A DNA stretch of 64,000 nucleotides from Pseudomonadota bacterium (GCA_021813805.1 JAKAJL010000008.1:31206-95205), one strand, 5' to 3'. Numbered from the stretch's first letter, positions 20,712 to 31,164 are shown. Made by a program: numbers and translations. Notes: generated by a model not told the origin, from the sequence alone.

Positions 20712-21755
20712 ATGCAACACCGCCCGCTTGGCCGAACCGATCTGACAGTCTCGGAAATCTGCCTCGGCACCATGACCTACGGCCAGCAGACGGGAGAGGC
20801 AGACGCTTTCGCGCAGATGGACTACGCCATGGCCAAGGGCGTCAATTTCTTCGATACGGCGGAGCTCTACGCCATCCCCCCTCGCGCGGAGACCTATGGC
20901 GCGACCGAGACCATCATCGGCAGATGGTTTTCCGCACGCAAAAACCGGGAAAGAATCGTTCTCGCAACAAAAATCGTCGGGCGCAGCACAGCGCCCTGGT
21001 TTCGTAACGGCGCAACGGCGCGCCTCGACCGCAAGAACATATTTTACGCCGTCGAACAGTCGCTGAAGCGCCTCCAGACCGATTATATCGATCTCTATCA
21101 GCTTCATTGGCCGGACCGGCCGATGGACCTGTTCGAGGGCAATTCCAACGCCTATCGCGATCGCGGCGGCCCGGACGGCGTCACGTTCGAGGAGACGGTT
21201 TCAGCTCTCGGCGAATTGGTGAAGCAGGGAAAAATCCGCCATTTCGGCGTGTCCAACGAGACAGCCTGGGGCGTCAGCCAGTTTTTGCGCGCGGCGGAGG
21301 CCGGCCTTGGCCCGCGCCTCGTCTCAATTCAGAACGCTTATCACCTGCTCAACCGCCAGTTCGAGATCGGCCTCGCCGAATTCGCCTTCCGCGAGCAGGT
21401 CGGGCTTCTCGCCTATTCGCCGCTGGCGCAGGGTTTTCTGACTGGAAAATATTTGAACGGTGGGAAGCCGGAAGGCGCACGTTTCACGCTTTTCCCACGC
21501 GCCCAGCGCTACCAGAAGCCGGGGGTGGACGAGGCTATCGGGGACTATCTGGCCCTGGCGCGGGAACATGGCCTGCACCCGGTCCATCTGGCTTTGGCCT
21601 TCGTCACCTCGCGGCCTTTCGTCACCGCAAATATCGTCGGCGCGACCAGTCTCGATCAGCTGAAGCTGGTTCTCGACGCGCCCCATGCGCTCGATCCGGA
21701 GATCGAGAAGCGCATCGACGCGCTCCATCAGATTCGCGGCAATCCGGCGCCGTAA
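20712..21755 (+). CDS. Aldo/keto reductase
   Basis: RPLGRTDLTVSEICLGTMTYG, GVNFFDTAELY, IDLYQLHWPDRP. Confidence 0.95.
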   Translation: MQHRPLGRTDLTVSEICLGTMTYGQQTGEADAFAQMDYAMAKGVNFFDTAELYAIPPRAETYGATETIIGRWFSARKNRERIVLATKIVGRSTAPWFRNGATARLDRKNIFYAVEQSLKRLQTDYIDLYQLHWPDRPMDLFEGNSNAYRDRGGPDGVTFEETVSALGELVKQGKIRHFGVSNETAWGVSQFLRAAEAGLGPRLVSIQNAYHLLNRQFEIGLAEFAFREQVGLLAYSPLAQGFLTGKYLNGGKPEGARFTLFPRAQRYQKPGVDEAIGDYLALAREHGLHPVHLALAFVTSRPFVTANIVGATSLDQLKLVLDAPHALDPEIEKRIDALHQIRGNPAP

Positions 21756-21759
21756 TCCG

Positions 21760-22092
21760 TCATTTCGTGTCGGCGAGCGAGCGGATATAGGCGGTCAGGT
21801 CGTCGATTTCCTGCCGGGTCAGGCTCATGTCCGGCATTTTCGGATGCGGGTCGGTGAGGAAGGAGGTCAGGTCGCGTTTGTCCATGTGCCGTGCGACATA
21901 GAAAAAGCTCGGCACGTCGGCGCTGGCCTGCTTCTGGCTCAGCGAGACATCGTGACAGGCGGCGCACCAGCGCTGGGCGATCACCTTGCCATGGTCCGGG
22001 TCGGGCGGGGCGGCCAGGGCCGGGACGGACGCCATGGCGGCGAGTAGGCAGAAGATCGCGAGAGGGCGCATGAGTCGAACTCCGTCCGGCAA
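21760..22092 (-). CDS. Cytochrome c family protein
   Basis: Signal peptide; WCAACHDVS (CxxCH); MPDMSLTRQEIDDLTAYIRSL. Confidence 0.9.
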   Translation of the reverse strand: MPDGVRLMRPLAIFCLLAAMASVPALAAPPDPDHGKVIAQRWCAACHDVSLSQKQASADVPSFFYVARHMDKRDLTSFLTDPHPKMPDMSLTRQEIDDLTAYIRSLADTK

Positions 22093-22136
22093 TCATGAAT
22101 GATCCGCCAGGGCGGACGCAAGCGCCTTGTTCTGAA

Positions 22137-23177
22137 TCACGGCGCGGGCTGGGACGCGATAACCTCGACATCGCGGTTCTGGTTGGCGACGACCTTGAAG
22201 GTCGCCTGATAGGTCGTGTTCTCGTGGCGGGCGATGGCGACATATTCGCCCTCGGCGAGGACGATGGTGGGAAAGGCGCCGATCATCTCGCGGATCACGT
22301 CGCCGCCAGGGGTGAGCACCGAAAAGCTGGTGTTGGCGAGCGCCTCGCCGCCCGGCGCATTGACCAGTTTCAGCGTCATGGCGGCGGCGCGGTGGCGCAG
22401 GACCACGGTGGTCAGCCTGCCGGCTTGCACCTTCATGTCGGCGCTGACGTTCGAATTGGTCGGAATGTTCGATCCAGGCGACACGTCCATCAGGATCGAG
22501 TTGATATGATAGGCGCCTTCGGGCAGGCATTCCGGCGCGCCGGCTTTGAGATTGGGGATGATCAGCTTGGCTTCGGGGTCGTTGTGGTCGGGCAGATAGA
22601 CCTTGTTTTCGAGCCGCGGCGCCGCGATCGGCGCGTCGCCCATCACGCCTTCGATCTTCAGAGCGCCGGCGTGCATCACCAGCCTGTCGTTCACCGGTTC
22701 GCCATTGACGGCGATTTCCCTGGTCGCGCCGGCAAGGCCGCAGGCGGCGTGGACGATGTAATCGCCGTCGGCAAGCTGGAAGGTCGGCGCCGGATCGTTC
22801 GATTCGGCGACCAGGGCATGGCCGCCATTGTCGTCGCTCCGCGCGTCGAAGACGCGCCAGATCAATCCGGAGCCGATCGCCTGAATATCGCCGGACGCGA
22901 AAACCGCGTTAAACGAAACGGCCACGCGCGGCTGGCTGTCCTGGCTGGGAGCAGTGGCGTCGCCCGGCGCGCCGACGACGGGCGGCGGCGCAGGAAGGGC
23001 GGGCAGAGGCGGGGTCTCGGCGAAAGCCGCCGCAGGGAAGGCGAGGGCCAGCAGGGCGGCGAACGCGCGCCGTCGCAATCGTGCAAGATCCGTCTCCGCG
23101 CGCCGCACTGGCCCTCTCCCCCGTTCCGCTCTCGGCATCGGTTTACAAAGCGGCCATTTTAGGGCTTTGTCCGGCAA
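22137..23177 (-). CDS. Hypothetical exported protein
   Basis: Signal-like FAALLALAFPAAAFAE, Pro-rich segment, repeated beta-sandwich-like stretches (LADGDYIVHAACG, LAEGEYVAIARHENTTYQATFKV). Confidence 0.6.
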   Translation of the reverse strand: MPDKALKWPLCKPMPRAERGRGPVRRAETDLARLRRRAFAALLALAFPAAAFAETPPLPALPAPPPVVGAPGDATAPSQDSQPRVAVSFNAVFASGDIQAIGSGLIWRVFDARSDDNGGHALVAESNDPAPTFQLADGDYIVHAACGLAGATREIAVNGEPVNDRLVMHAGALKIEGVMGDAPIAAPRLENKVYLPDHNDPEAKLIIPNLKAGAPECLPEGAYHINSILMDVSPGSNIPTNSNVSADMKVQAGRLTTVVLRHRAAAMTLKLVNAPGGEALANTSFSVLTPGGDVIREMIGAFPTIVLAEGEYVAIARHENTTYQATFKVVANQNRDVEVIASQPAP

Positions 23178-23194
23178 AAAACCGGGATCTTTTC

Positions 23195-23758
23195 ATGAAT
23201 GAGACGCTAAGACTTCTCGCCACCCGCCGCTCCGCGCCGCCGATCGTGATGCGCGGCCCCGGTCCGACGCCCGAGGAACTGCGCAAGCTTTTGACCCTCG
23301 CCGCGCGCGTGCCCGACCATGGCAAACTCGCGCCCTGGCGTTTCATCCTGTTCGAGGGCGCGGGCCGCGCCCGCGCCGGCGAAATCCTCGCCGAGATCGT
23401 GGCCCGCCGCGAGCCCGGCGCCGAGGCGCCGCGCCTCGACCTGGAGCGCGGCCGTTTTTCGCGCGCGCCTCTGGTCATCGGGGTGGTGTCGCGCGCCGCG
23501 CCCCATGTCAAGATTCCGGAGTGGGAGCAGCAATTGTCCGCGGGCGCGGTCTGCATGGCCTTGACCGTCGCCGCGACCGCCATGGGCTTTCGCACCGCCT
23601 GGCTCACTGAATGGTGCGCCTATGACCGCGAGGCCATGGCGCGGTTCGGGTTGGCCGAACACGAGCGGATCGCTGGATTCATCCATATCGGCCGGGTCGA
23701 CAATGCCGCAGAGGATCGCGCGCGGCCCGATCTCGATCGTCTGATCACGGTTTTCTAG
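23195..23758 (+). CDS. Nitroreductase family protein
   Basis: LLATRRSAPPIVMRGPGPTPEELRKLLTLAARVPDHGKLAPWRF, MGFRTAWLTEW. Confidence 0.93.
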   Translation: MNETLRLLATRRSAPPIVMRGPGPTPEELRKLLTLAARVPDHGKLAPWRFILFEGAGRARAGEILAEIVARREPGAEAPRLDLERGRFSRAPLVIGVVSRAAPHVKIPEWEQQLSAGAVCMALTVAATAMGFRTAWLTEWCAYDREAMARFGLAEHERIAGFIHIGRVDNAAEDRARPDLDRLITVF

Positions 23759-24440
23759 CCGCAAAAGCGGCGTTGACGATTCGCGCCTGATTCGGCGTCA
23801 GCGCGAATTTGCCGGAAAAACCATCGCGCGCGGCGCGGTCGCAGGCGCGCGCGAAAATGTCGCCATCGCCCGGTTCGGCGCTGTCGAAAGCCGGCGCGCC
23901 CGCCGCCGCCGCCGCCAGAACCGCGAGACCGCGGGCGATGCGCAGGGGCTCGGGCTTGTCCTCGCCGGAGATCGAGAGCCCGAGGTTTTGCGCCAGCCTG
24001 CGCTCGTCGCGACCGACGCCGATCAGCCGGCGGGTCGCGCGGGCGAGCGAGCCGAGTTCGAAAATCGCCACGGCCGAATCGGCCACGAGCGCCAGAACCG
24101 CGGTCGAACCATCGGCAAGATCGTTTTCCGCCTCGCGCACCGCGAGCTTGGCGCCGAGATGCTGCACATCGCGCCCGCCGATGGCGTCGGGCAGGACGAT
24201 CGCATGAGGCCTTCCCGGCATGACCGCGTCGAGATCGGCGTCGGCGAATCCCGAGGCCAGCGGCCGGATGATGACGAGCGCCGTTTTGCCGGCCTCGCGC
24301 GCCAGCTCCAGGATGTCCACTGCGGCGCGGCGCGCGCCTTTGTTTTCGCCGGCGAGGTCGATGGCGATGGCGTCGGCCTCGCTCGCGAGCGCGCTCTCTA
24401 CTGAAGATGGGGCGGCGGGAACGACGAGAATGGAGCGCAT
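23745..24440 (-). CDS. HpcH/HpaI aldolase/citrate lyase (CoA ester lyase) family protein
   Basis: MRSILVVPAAPSSVESALASEADAIAIDLAGENKGARRAAV, ALTPNQARIVNAAF. Confidence 0.8.
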   Translation of the reverse strand: MRSILVVPAAPSSVESALASEADAIAIDLAGENKGARRAAVDILELAREAGKTALVIIRPLASGFADADLDAVMPGRPHAIVLPDAIGGRDVQHLGAKLAVREAENDLADGSTAVLALVADSAVAIFELGSLARATRRLIGVGRDERRLAQNLGLSISGEDKPEPLRIARGLAVLAAAAAGAPAFDSAEPGDGDIFARACDRAARDGFSGKFALTPNQARIVNAAFAARKP

Positions 24441-24483
24441 GGCCTGAATTTCCGGGGTGGCGCGCCGCGAATCGGGGCTGCGG

Positions 24484-24499
24484 TTAAGCAAAACTTTAC
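24484..24499. promoter_or_regulatory. Candidate CtrA-type box
   Basis: TTAA-GCAAAAC-TTTAC, one mismatch to TTAA-N7-TTAAC, between divergent genes and ~65 bp before a DUF2336 gene. Confidence 0.45.
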
Positions 24500-24564
24500 C
24501 TTGTTTCGTGATCCTGCGTTAACCGTCCGCGAGGACGGCGGCGTTCAAGCCCGGCGGGTCTCGC

Positions 24565-25902
24565 ATGATCGTTCGCAATTTCATCCTGTGGTCTGAAAAC
24601 GCGTCGGCAAGCGCGCGCGCGGACGCGGTCGGCGCCCTGGCGCGGGCTTATCTTTACAGCGACATGGAGGCGGAGGAGCGCGCCGAAGCCGAACAGGCGC
24701 TGCACGCCATGCTCGACGATCCCTCGCCGCTGGTGCGCCGCGCCCTGGCCGAGGGCTTCGCCGGCGCCGCCCATGCGCCGCCGGCCATCGTTCTCGGTCT
24801 CGCGCTCGACCAGTCCGACATCGCCTCGGTCGTGCTGTCGCGTTCGCCCGTACTCACCGACGCCCAGCTCCTCGACTGCGCCGCGACTGGCGACGCGGCC
24901 GCCCAGGCCGCCATCGCCTTGCGTTCCGAACTTTCACCCGCCGTCTGCTCGGCCATGGCCGAGGTCGCGCCCCGCGAGGCCCTGATCACCCTTGCGGTGA
25001 ACGAAGGCGCCAATCTGCCGGAATTCTCGATGCGGCGAATGATCGAGCGTTTCGGCGAAGACGGAGAATTGCGCGAAGCCTTGCTCGCTCGGTCCTGGAT
25101 ACCAGCCTCGGCGCGCGCGGCGATCGCCGCGGCGGCGGCGCGTCAGCTCACCCGCCATGCGGTCGATCGCAACTGGCTTTCTCCGGCGCGCTCGGAGCGC
25201 ATCGCCAGGGATTCGCGTGAACGCGCGGCGATGATCATCGCCGCCGGCTGCGCCGGCTTTTCGGGAGAGACGGCGGCGCTCGCGGCCTATCTTCGCGTTT
25301 CCGGGCAATTGACCGCCGGTCTCGCGCTGCGCGCGCTGCTGTGCGGCCAGAGCGGCCTGTTCGCCGCGACGCTGGCGGAGCTCACCGGCGTGGGGCCGCG
25401 CCGGATCGAGGGGATTATTCGCGAGCCGGCGTCGAACGCCTTCGCCGCGCTCTACGCCAGGGCAGGCCTGCCCGCCTCGATGCTGGCCGCCTTCCGCGCG
25501 GCCCTGCTGGCGCTCGCACGGAATGGGCGCGGCGCGCCGGACGATGCCGCCGAGGAGGGGACGTTGCGCCTGCCGCTGATCCATGCGGCGCTGGCGGCGT
25601 GCGAGGCGGCGCGGGATGAAGGGCTCGACCGGCTGATCGCGTTGCTGCGCCGTTTCGAATCCGACGCCGCGCGCGAGGCCAGCCGCCGAAGCCTTGCCCG
25701 TTTGCGCGAAGGCGGAGCGGGATCTTTCGCGCCGGCGGAGAGCAGCCAGCGGCTGGCGGACCAGAGCGAATCCATGCCGCAGATTGCGGCTCAAGCCGGT
25801 CCCGAAATGGCCCCGCAAGTGGAGCGCATGATCGAGCCGCTGGCCGAAACGGACATCGTGGTCGATCTTGTCGCGCTGGAAAAGGAGCTGATGGCGGCGT
25901 GA
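24565..25902 (+). CDS. DUF2336 domain-containing protein
   Basis: Long Ala-rich helical repeats, LYSDMEAEERAEAEQALHAMLDDPSPLVRRALAEGFAGA. Confidence 0.85.
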   Translation: MIVRNFILWSENASASARADAVGALARAYLYSDMEAEERAEAEQALHAMLDDPSPLVRRALAEGFAGAAHAPPAIVLGLALDQSDIASVVLSRSPVLTDAQLLDCAATGDAAAQAAIALRSELSPAVCSAMAEVAPREALITLAVNEGANLPEFSMRRMIERFGEDGELREALLARSWIPASARAAIAAAAARQLTRHAVDRNWLSPARSERIARDSRERAAMIIAAGCAGFSGETAALAAYLRVSGQLTAGLALRALLCGQSGLFAATLAELTGVGPRRIEGIIREPASNAFAALYARAGLPASMLAAFRAALLALARNGRGAPDDAAEEGTLRLPLIHAALAACEAARDEGLDRLIALLRRFESDAAREASRRSLARLREGGAGSFAPAESSQRLADQSESMPQIAAQAGPEMAPQVERMIEPLAETDIVVDLVALEKELMAA

Positions 25903-25908
25903 GCCGGA

Positions 25909-26502
25909 TCAGCTCATCAATCCCGACGCCTTGAGCCAGTAGAGCAGGGTCAGCGTCTTGCCGTCGCGGATCGCGCCGGCTTCGGCCTCGCGCAGGACTT
26001 CGGCGAAATCCGCCTCGACCACTTCGATCTCCTCGCCTTCCTCCTCCATGCCGCCGCCATCGGCGACGCGGGCTTCCGCGCCATAGGGCGTGACGAAGAA
26101 ATAAAGTTTTTCGGTGGTGGCGGCGGGGCTGACGAAGGCTTCGAACAGGAAGCGGAGGTCGCTGACCTCCAGGCCCATTTCCTCCATCGCCTCGCGCCTC
26201 ATGCAGGCGTCGGGCGCCTCGCCGGGGTCCAGCGTGCCAGCGCAGGCTTCCAGCAGGCCGGGGGTCCTGTCGTTCATGAAGGCCCCGAGCCGGAACTGCC
26301 GGGTGAGCAGGATTTTTCCGCGCGCCGGGTCAAAAGGCAAAAGCACGCAGGCGTCGGGCCGGCGGAACAGGTTGCGCTCGTGCCTTTCCCAGCGCCCGTC
26401 GGCGCGGCGCAGTTCATAGGTCAGCCGGGAAAAGGAATATTTCTCGTCGGCGAGAATGGTCTCGTCGAGGCCGCGCGGGCTGGGCTTTCCGTGTTGGGAC
26501 AT
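25909..26502 (-). CDS. NUDIX hydrolase (ADP-ribose pyrophosphatase-like)
   Basis: GTLDPGEAPDACMRREAMEEMGLEV Nudix box. Confidence 0.92.
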   Translation of the reverse strand: MSQHGKPSPRGLDETILADEKYSFSRLTYELRRADGRWERHERNLFRRPDACVLLPFDPARGKILLTRQFRLGAFMNDRTPGLLEACAGTLDPGEAPDACMRREAMEEMGLEVSDLRFLFEAFVSPAATTEKLYFFVTPYGAEARVADGGGMEEEGEEIEVVEADFAEVLREAEAGAIRDGKTLTLLYWLKASGLMS

Positions 26503-26533
26503 CGGCTTGTCCTTCCTGTCGCGTTCTTGGAGC

Positions 26534-27370
26534 CTATTGCCTGAACTGTTCGCGCAGTATGCGCTCTTCCATCGAATGGCCGGGGTCGTGGAGCAGGTGC
26601 AGCCCGACGAAATGGTCGGTGGCGACGCGCACCTTCACGACATCGCGGATTTCATAATGGTCCGCCACGGCGGCGACCGGCCTTTTGTCGGGCTCCAGGA
26701 CTTCGATCCGAACTTCGGCCTTGTCGGAGAGCAGGGCGCCGCGCCAGCGCCGGGGCCGGAAGGCGGAAATCGGCGTCAGGGCCATCAGCGGCGCGCCCAG
26801 CGGCAGGATCGGGCCGTTGGCCGAGAGATTATAGGCGGTCGAGCCGGCGGGGGTCGCGACCAGAACGCCATCCGCCACCAGTTCGTCGAGCCGGATATGA
26901 CCGTCCACATAGACCCGCAGCTTGGCGGCCTGGGCGCTCTGGCGCAGCAGCGAGACTTCGTTGATGGCGTGCGCGGTCGCCGTCCCGCCGTCGCGGTTCT
27001 CCGCGACCATGATCAAAGGATGAATTATCGAGCTTTGCGCCGCGGCGAGCCGCTTGCGCAGCCCGGTTTCGCGGTATTCGTTCATCAGAAACCCGACCGA
27101 GCCGCGGTTCATCCCGTAGATCGGGACATTGCGGCCAAGAAAACGGTGCAGGGTCTGGAGCATCAGGCCGTCGCCGCCGAGCGCCACCACCACGTCGGCT
27201 TCGTCGGAATGGACGTCGCCATAACGCCCGACCAGCCGCGCGCGGGCATGCTGCGCCTCCGGCGTATTGGCGGCGAGGAAATTGATCCGCTCGAAACGCC
27301 GTCCCTCCAAAGGCCGCCCCGCTTCGCTTCGTTCGCCTGCGCCTTTCCCTTGGGCTGATGATTCGCTCAT
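26534..27370 (-). CDS. nadK: NAD kinase
   Basis: [55 protein letters not shown]. Confidence 0.95.
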   Translation of the reverse strand: MSESSAQGKGAGERSEAGRPLEGRRFERINFLAANTPEAQHARARLVGRYGDVHSDEADVVVALGGDGLMLQTLHRFLGRNVPIYGMNRGSVGFLMNEYRETGLRKRLAAAQSSIIHPLIMVAENRDGGTATAHAINEVSLLRQSAQAAKLRVYVDGHIRLDELVADGVLVATPAGSTAYNLSANGPILPLGAPLMALTPISAFRPRRWRGALLSDKAEVRIEVLEPDKRPVAAVADHYEIRDVVKVRVATDHFVGLHLLHDPGHSMEERILREQFRQ

Positions 27371-27523
27371 GCTTGGCGCCGATCTTCGGGTCTCCGAGAT
27401 TTTAGTTCTCGGGCTAGGCCGGGATTGTCCAAGGAATAGGCGATGCTGCGCGCAAGGGCAAGGCGCGCCGGCCAGCGAAGGGCTGTGCGAAACCCTTGCG
27501 GCAACGCCTGTTTTTGCCTGTCT

Positions 27524-27537
27524 TTGACGAAGATCAA
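27524..27537 (+). promoter_or_regulatory. Candidate FNR/FixK box
   Basis: TTGAC-GAAG-ATCAA (consensus TTGAT-N4-ATCAA). Confidence 0.65.
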
Positions 27538-27608
27538 AAATTTTGTCCTCAGCGGCGGGCGTGCTATTGTATTGTGCAGGATCAGTATGGATCGAACCGA
27601 TCCAGGCC

Positions 27609-28409
27609 GTGAGGGAGCGCGTTTTGGAAACTTTGGCCGAAAAGGTTCTGTTCGATACTGTCTTCGGACGAATCGAGTCGACGCCGCGCAATCTGGTCTG
27701 CTCCAGCAACAAACCCTCGCCCGGCCCCGGACTGGAATGCGCCGATTGCGAGATCAAGGGTCTGAGCATTTGCGAGTCCCTCGACGCGGACGAATTCGAA
27801 CTGCTCGAGCGCATCGGCCGCACGGTGTCCTTTGCCGCCAAGGCGACCTTATTCGAACAGGGCCGTGAGGCGCCATTCGTCTCCAACATCACTTCGGGCG
27901 CGTTGCGTTTGTCCAAGCTGCTTCCCGACGGCCGCCGCCAGGTGGTGGGCTTCGCCCTGCCAGGCGATTTTCTCGGCCTGGCGATGGAGCCGACCCATAT
28001 GTTCACGGCCGACGCGCTGACGCCGGTCAAGGTCTGCCAATTCTCGCGGCAGGGCTTTTCCGACCTCATGGACCAGAAGCCGAAACTGATGCGCGCGGTG
28101 CTGAACATGGCCGCGCATGAACTGTCTCTCGCGCAGGATCAGATGGTGGTCCTCGGTCGCCGCACGGCGGAGGAGAAGATCGCCTCCTTCCTGATCGGCA
28201 TGCGCAATCGCTACGCGCGCATCCATGGCCCCTCAGTCCATGTGCCGCTGCCGATGACCCGGCTCGACATAGGCGATTATCTCGGCCTGACGGTTGAAAC
28301 GGTCAGCCGCATGATGACCCGCATGGCGCGGGAAAAGATCATCGTGATCGTGCCGGACGGCGTCCGCCTGCTCGAAGTGGCGCGCCTGGAGCAATTGGCG
28401 GAAATGTGA
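27609..28409 (+). CDS. Crp/Fnr family regulator with N-terminal Cys cluster (FnrL-like)
   Basis: [12 protein letters not shown] cluster, cNMP-binding fold ([21 protein letters not shown]), [23 protein letters not shown]; start codon uncertain. Confidence 0.9.
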   Translation: MRERVLETLAEKVLFDTVFGRIESTPRNLVCSSNKPSPGPGLECADCEIKGLSICESLDADEFELLERIGRTVSFAAKATLFEQGREAPFVSNITSGALRLSKLLPDGRRQVVGFALPGDFLGLAMEPTHMFTADALTPVKVCQFSRQGFSDLMDQKPKLMRAVLNMAAHELSLAQDQMVVLGRRTAEEKIASFLIGMRNRYARIHGPSVHVPLPMTRLDIGDYLGLTVETVSRMMTRMAREKIIVIVPDGVRLLEVARLEQLAEM

Positions 28410-29152
28410 GCGCTGACGCTCAACGCGCCGAGCCCCTGATCGACGACTGGTCCTGGCCGTGGTTCTTTGCCGGCGTGCGCCGGGCGCTGGCGGGGCCGGC
28501 CTTTTACGTCGCCATTTCGCTCATGGGCGTCGGCTCCCTTGCCCGCGCCGCGGGCTTTCCGGTGGGCGTGGCGGCGCTTTCCACCCTTCTCGTCTGGGCG
28601 GGGCCTGGCCAGCTGCTGTTTTTTGGCGCGTCTTTGGCGAAAACCGCGCCGCCTGCGATCGCATTCGCCGTCAGCCTGTCCTCGGTGCGCCTGCTGCCGA
28701 TGTGTCTTTCCGTCCTGCCCATGCTGCGGGGGCGGCGCACGCGCTTGCCCGTCCTGCTCTTCGCCGCGCATTTCATCGCCGTCACGGTCTGGGCGGAATC
28801 CCTGCGCCGCCTGCCCGACCTGGAACGCCCGGCGCGGCTCCCCTATTTCTTCGGCGTCGCCCTGACCTGCATGGGTCTGACCACGCTTTCAACAGCCGCC
28901 GGATACTGGATGACCGGCACGCTGCCCAAGCCGCTCAGCGCCGGCATGATGATGCTGTCGCCGATCTATTTTCTGGCGACCACGGCGCGCGCGGCGCGCT
29001 CGGGCGTCGACTGGCTGGCCATATCGTTCGGGGTGCTCCTCGCGCCCTTGGCCATCCGCTTCATCGGCGGCGGCTTCGATCTGCCCGTTCTGGCTCTGGT
29101 CGGCGGGGGCGGGGCCTGGCTTGTCGGCTATATCGCGAGGCGCGCGGCATGA
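28406..29152 (+). CDS. azlC: AzlC family branched-chain amino acid exporter subunit
   Basis: [56 protein letters not shown]. Confidence 0.87.
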   Translation: MSADAQRAEPLIDDWSWPWFFAGVRRALAGPAFYVAISLMGVGSLARAAGFPVGVAALSTLLVWAGPGQLLFFGASLAKTAPPAIAFAVSLSSVRLLPMCLSVLPMLRGRRTRLPVLLFAAHFIAVTVWAESLRRLPDLERPARLPYFFGVALTCMGLTTLSTAAGYWMTGTLPKPLSAGMMMLSPIYFLATTARAARSGVDWLAISFGVLLAPLAIRFIGGGFDLPVLALVGGGGAWLVGYIARRAA

Positions 29153-29502
29153 CGATTTTTTCCGCCGACCCGGCCCTCGCGCCTTATCTGGCTCTGGTCC
29201 TGCTTGGATTCTTGCCCAGCGAAGTTTGGCGCGTGCTCGGCGTGGCGATTTCGCATGGAATCGACGAGGAGTCGGAAATTTTCCGCTTCGTGCGCAGCGT
29301 CGCCGCCGTGCTTCTCGTCGGCGTGGTGGTGAAAATCGTCGTCCTGCCGTCGCGCGAACTGGCCGCCGCGCCGCTTTGGACGCGTGGCGCGGCCTTCGCG
29401 GTTGCGGGGGCGGGCTTTTTCGCCTTCCGCCGCTCGGTCTTCGCTGCGGTCGTGGCCGGCGTGGCGACGATCGTCGTCGCCGTCTGGCTGACAGGACGCT
29501 GA
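29149..29502 (+). CDS. azlD: AzlD family protein
   Basis: Small 3-4 TM protein, ATGA overlap with azlC. Confidence 0.8.
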   Translation: MTIFSADPALAPYLALVLLGFLPSEVWRVLGVAISHGIDEESEIFRFVRSVAAVLLVGVVVKIVVLPSRELAAAPLWTRGAAFAVAGAGFFAFRRSVFAAVVAGVATIVVAVWLTGR

Positions 29503-29505
29503 ACC

Positions 29506-29937
29506 TCAGGCGCCGGCGGCGAGCGCGGCGCGTATTTTTTCGGCGTGCGCCTTGAGATCGGCCGGATCGGCCATCCTTGCGGCATGATGGCCCAGGCCCA
29601 CGCCGTCCCAGCGCGGGATCACGTGGAAATGGATATGGAACACCGACTGGCCGCCCGCCGGCTCGTTGAACTGGTGAACGGTGATCCCTTCCGCGTCCAT
29701 CCCCGCCTTCACGGCCCGGGCGATCTTCTGGACGGAAAGAATCAGGGTCGAAAGCACGTCCGGCGGGACGTCGAGCAGATTCCGCGCGCCCTGTTTCGGC
29801 AGCACCAGAACATGGCCGTCGGCGCGCGGCATGACGTCCATGATGGCGATGGTGTTCGCGTCCTCGTAGACTTTCTCGCAAGGGATTTCGCCACGCAGGA
29901 TTTTGGCGAAGATATTGTTGGGATCGTAGGCGCTCAT
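29506..29937 (-). CDS. HIT family protein
   Basis: NIFAKILRGEIPCEKVYEDANTIAIMDVMPRADGHVLVLPK, HIHFHVIPRW. Confidence 0.95.
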   Translation of the reverse strand: MSAYDPNNIFAKILRGEIPCEKVYEDANTIAIMDVMPRADGHVLVLPKQGARNLLDVPPDVLSTLILSVQKIARAVKAGMDAEGITVHQFNEPAGGQSVFHIHFHVIPRWDGVGLGHHAARMADPADLKAHAEKIRAALAAGA

Positions 29938-29985
29938 GAAAGGCTCCGCATGACGCCCGCAACCTGCCCAAGCGCGGACGCGCGG

Positions 29986-31164
29986 TCAAGCCTTTCGGAA
30001 CGGCCCGCTGTCCGCATATTCGGCGAGCGCCGCATCCACGGCGCGGGCCTCGCGGGCGAAAAAATCCGCCGCCGCGGCGGCAAGCCGCGGGTCGGCGAAG
30101 TCGTGCGCCGAAAAGGTCGGGACCGCCTCATAGCCGCGGGAAAACTTGTGCTCTCCCTGGGCGCCGGCCTCAACCCTTTTGAGGCCGCGCTCGATGGCGA
30201 ATTCGATCGCCTGATAATAGCACAGCTCGAAATGCAGGCAGGGGTGATGCTCGATCGCGCCCCAGTTGCGGCCATAGAGCGCATCGTCGCCGATGAGATT
30301 GAGCGCGCCCGCGATAAGGCGACCATCGCGCCGCGCCGTCACCAGCAGAATTCGATCGGCCAGCGCCGCACTCAGATGCGAGAAGAAGGCCCTGGTCAGA
30401 TAGGGCCGTCCCCATTTGCGCGAACCGGTGTCGGTGTAAAAATCGAAAAAGGCGTCCCAATGGGCTTCGGTCAGATCGCGACCGGTCACGCGCTCCACGA
30501 CGAGGCCGGCGGCGGAAACCTCGGCCCGCTCCCTGCGGATCGCCTTGCGCTTGCGCGACGCCAGGGCGCCGAGGAAATCGTCGAAATTCTCATAGCCGCG
30601 ATTGAAGAAATGGAATTGCTGGCCGACGCGCTGGATCATTCCGGCCTTGGCCAGAAAAGCCTGGTCGGCGGCGTCGGGAAAGGTAATGTGCAGCGAGGAC
30701 AGGCCGGCGGCCTCGGGCAGGGCGCGCAGGCCCGCCAGCAGCGCCTCGCGGGCCCCGGAAGGCGCGTCCGCCGCGACCAGCAGCCGGCGGCCCTGTACAG
30801 GCGTGAAAGGCGCAGCCACCTGCGCCTTGGGGTAATAGCGCCCGCCCACCCGCTGATAGGCCTCGGCAAGGCCCTGATCGAAAACATATTCGCCGAGCGA
30901 ATGGGTTTTCAGATAGACCGGCGCGCAGGCGGCGATCCGCCCGTCCGGCGTTTCCGCGACCATATGGGCGGGAAACCAGCCCGTCCCCTTGCCGACGCAA
31001 GAGGTCGCCTCCAATGCGGCCAAAAAGGCGTGGGTAAGAAAGGGATTGAACCGCTCGCCGGCGCCCGGCGCCGGCTTGGCCGGATTGGCGCAGGCGTCCC
31101 ACGTTTCGGGCGCAATGGCGTCGAGCGAAGCGAACTGGCGGATGCGAAAAGGAACGGAATTCAT
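29986..31164 (-). CDS. GNAT-like peptidogalycan biosynthesis family protein (COG3146 type)
   Basis: FLTHAFLAALEATSCVGKGTGWFPAHMVAETPDGRIAACAPVYLKTHSLGEYVFDQGLAEAYQRVGGRYYPK, FYTDTGSRKWGRPYL. Confidence 0.88.
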   Translation of the reverse strand: MNSVPFRIRQFASLDAIAPETWDACANPAKPAPGAGERFNPFLTHAFLAALEATSCVGKGTGWFPAHMVAETPDGRIAACAPVYLKTHSLGEYVFDQGLAEAYQRVGGRYYPKAQVAAPFTPVQGRRLLVAADAPSGAREALLAGLRALPEAAGLSSLHITFPDAADQAFLAKAGMIQRVGQQFHFFNRGYENFDDFLGALASRKRKAIRRERAEVSAAGLVVERVTGRDLTEAHWDAFFDFYTDTGSRKWGRPYLTRAFFSHLSAALADRILLVTARRDGRLIAGALNLIGDDALYGRNWGAIEHHPCLHFELCYYQAIEFAIERGLKRVEAGAQGEHKFSRGYEAVPTFSAHDFADPRLAAAAADFFAREARAVDAALAEYADSGPFRKA

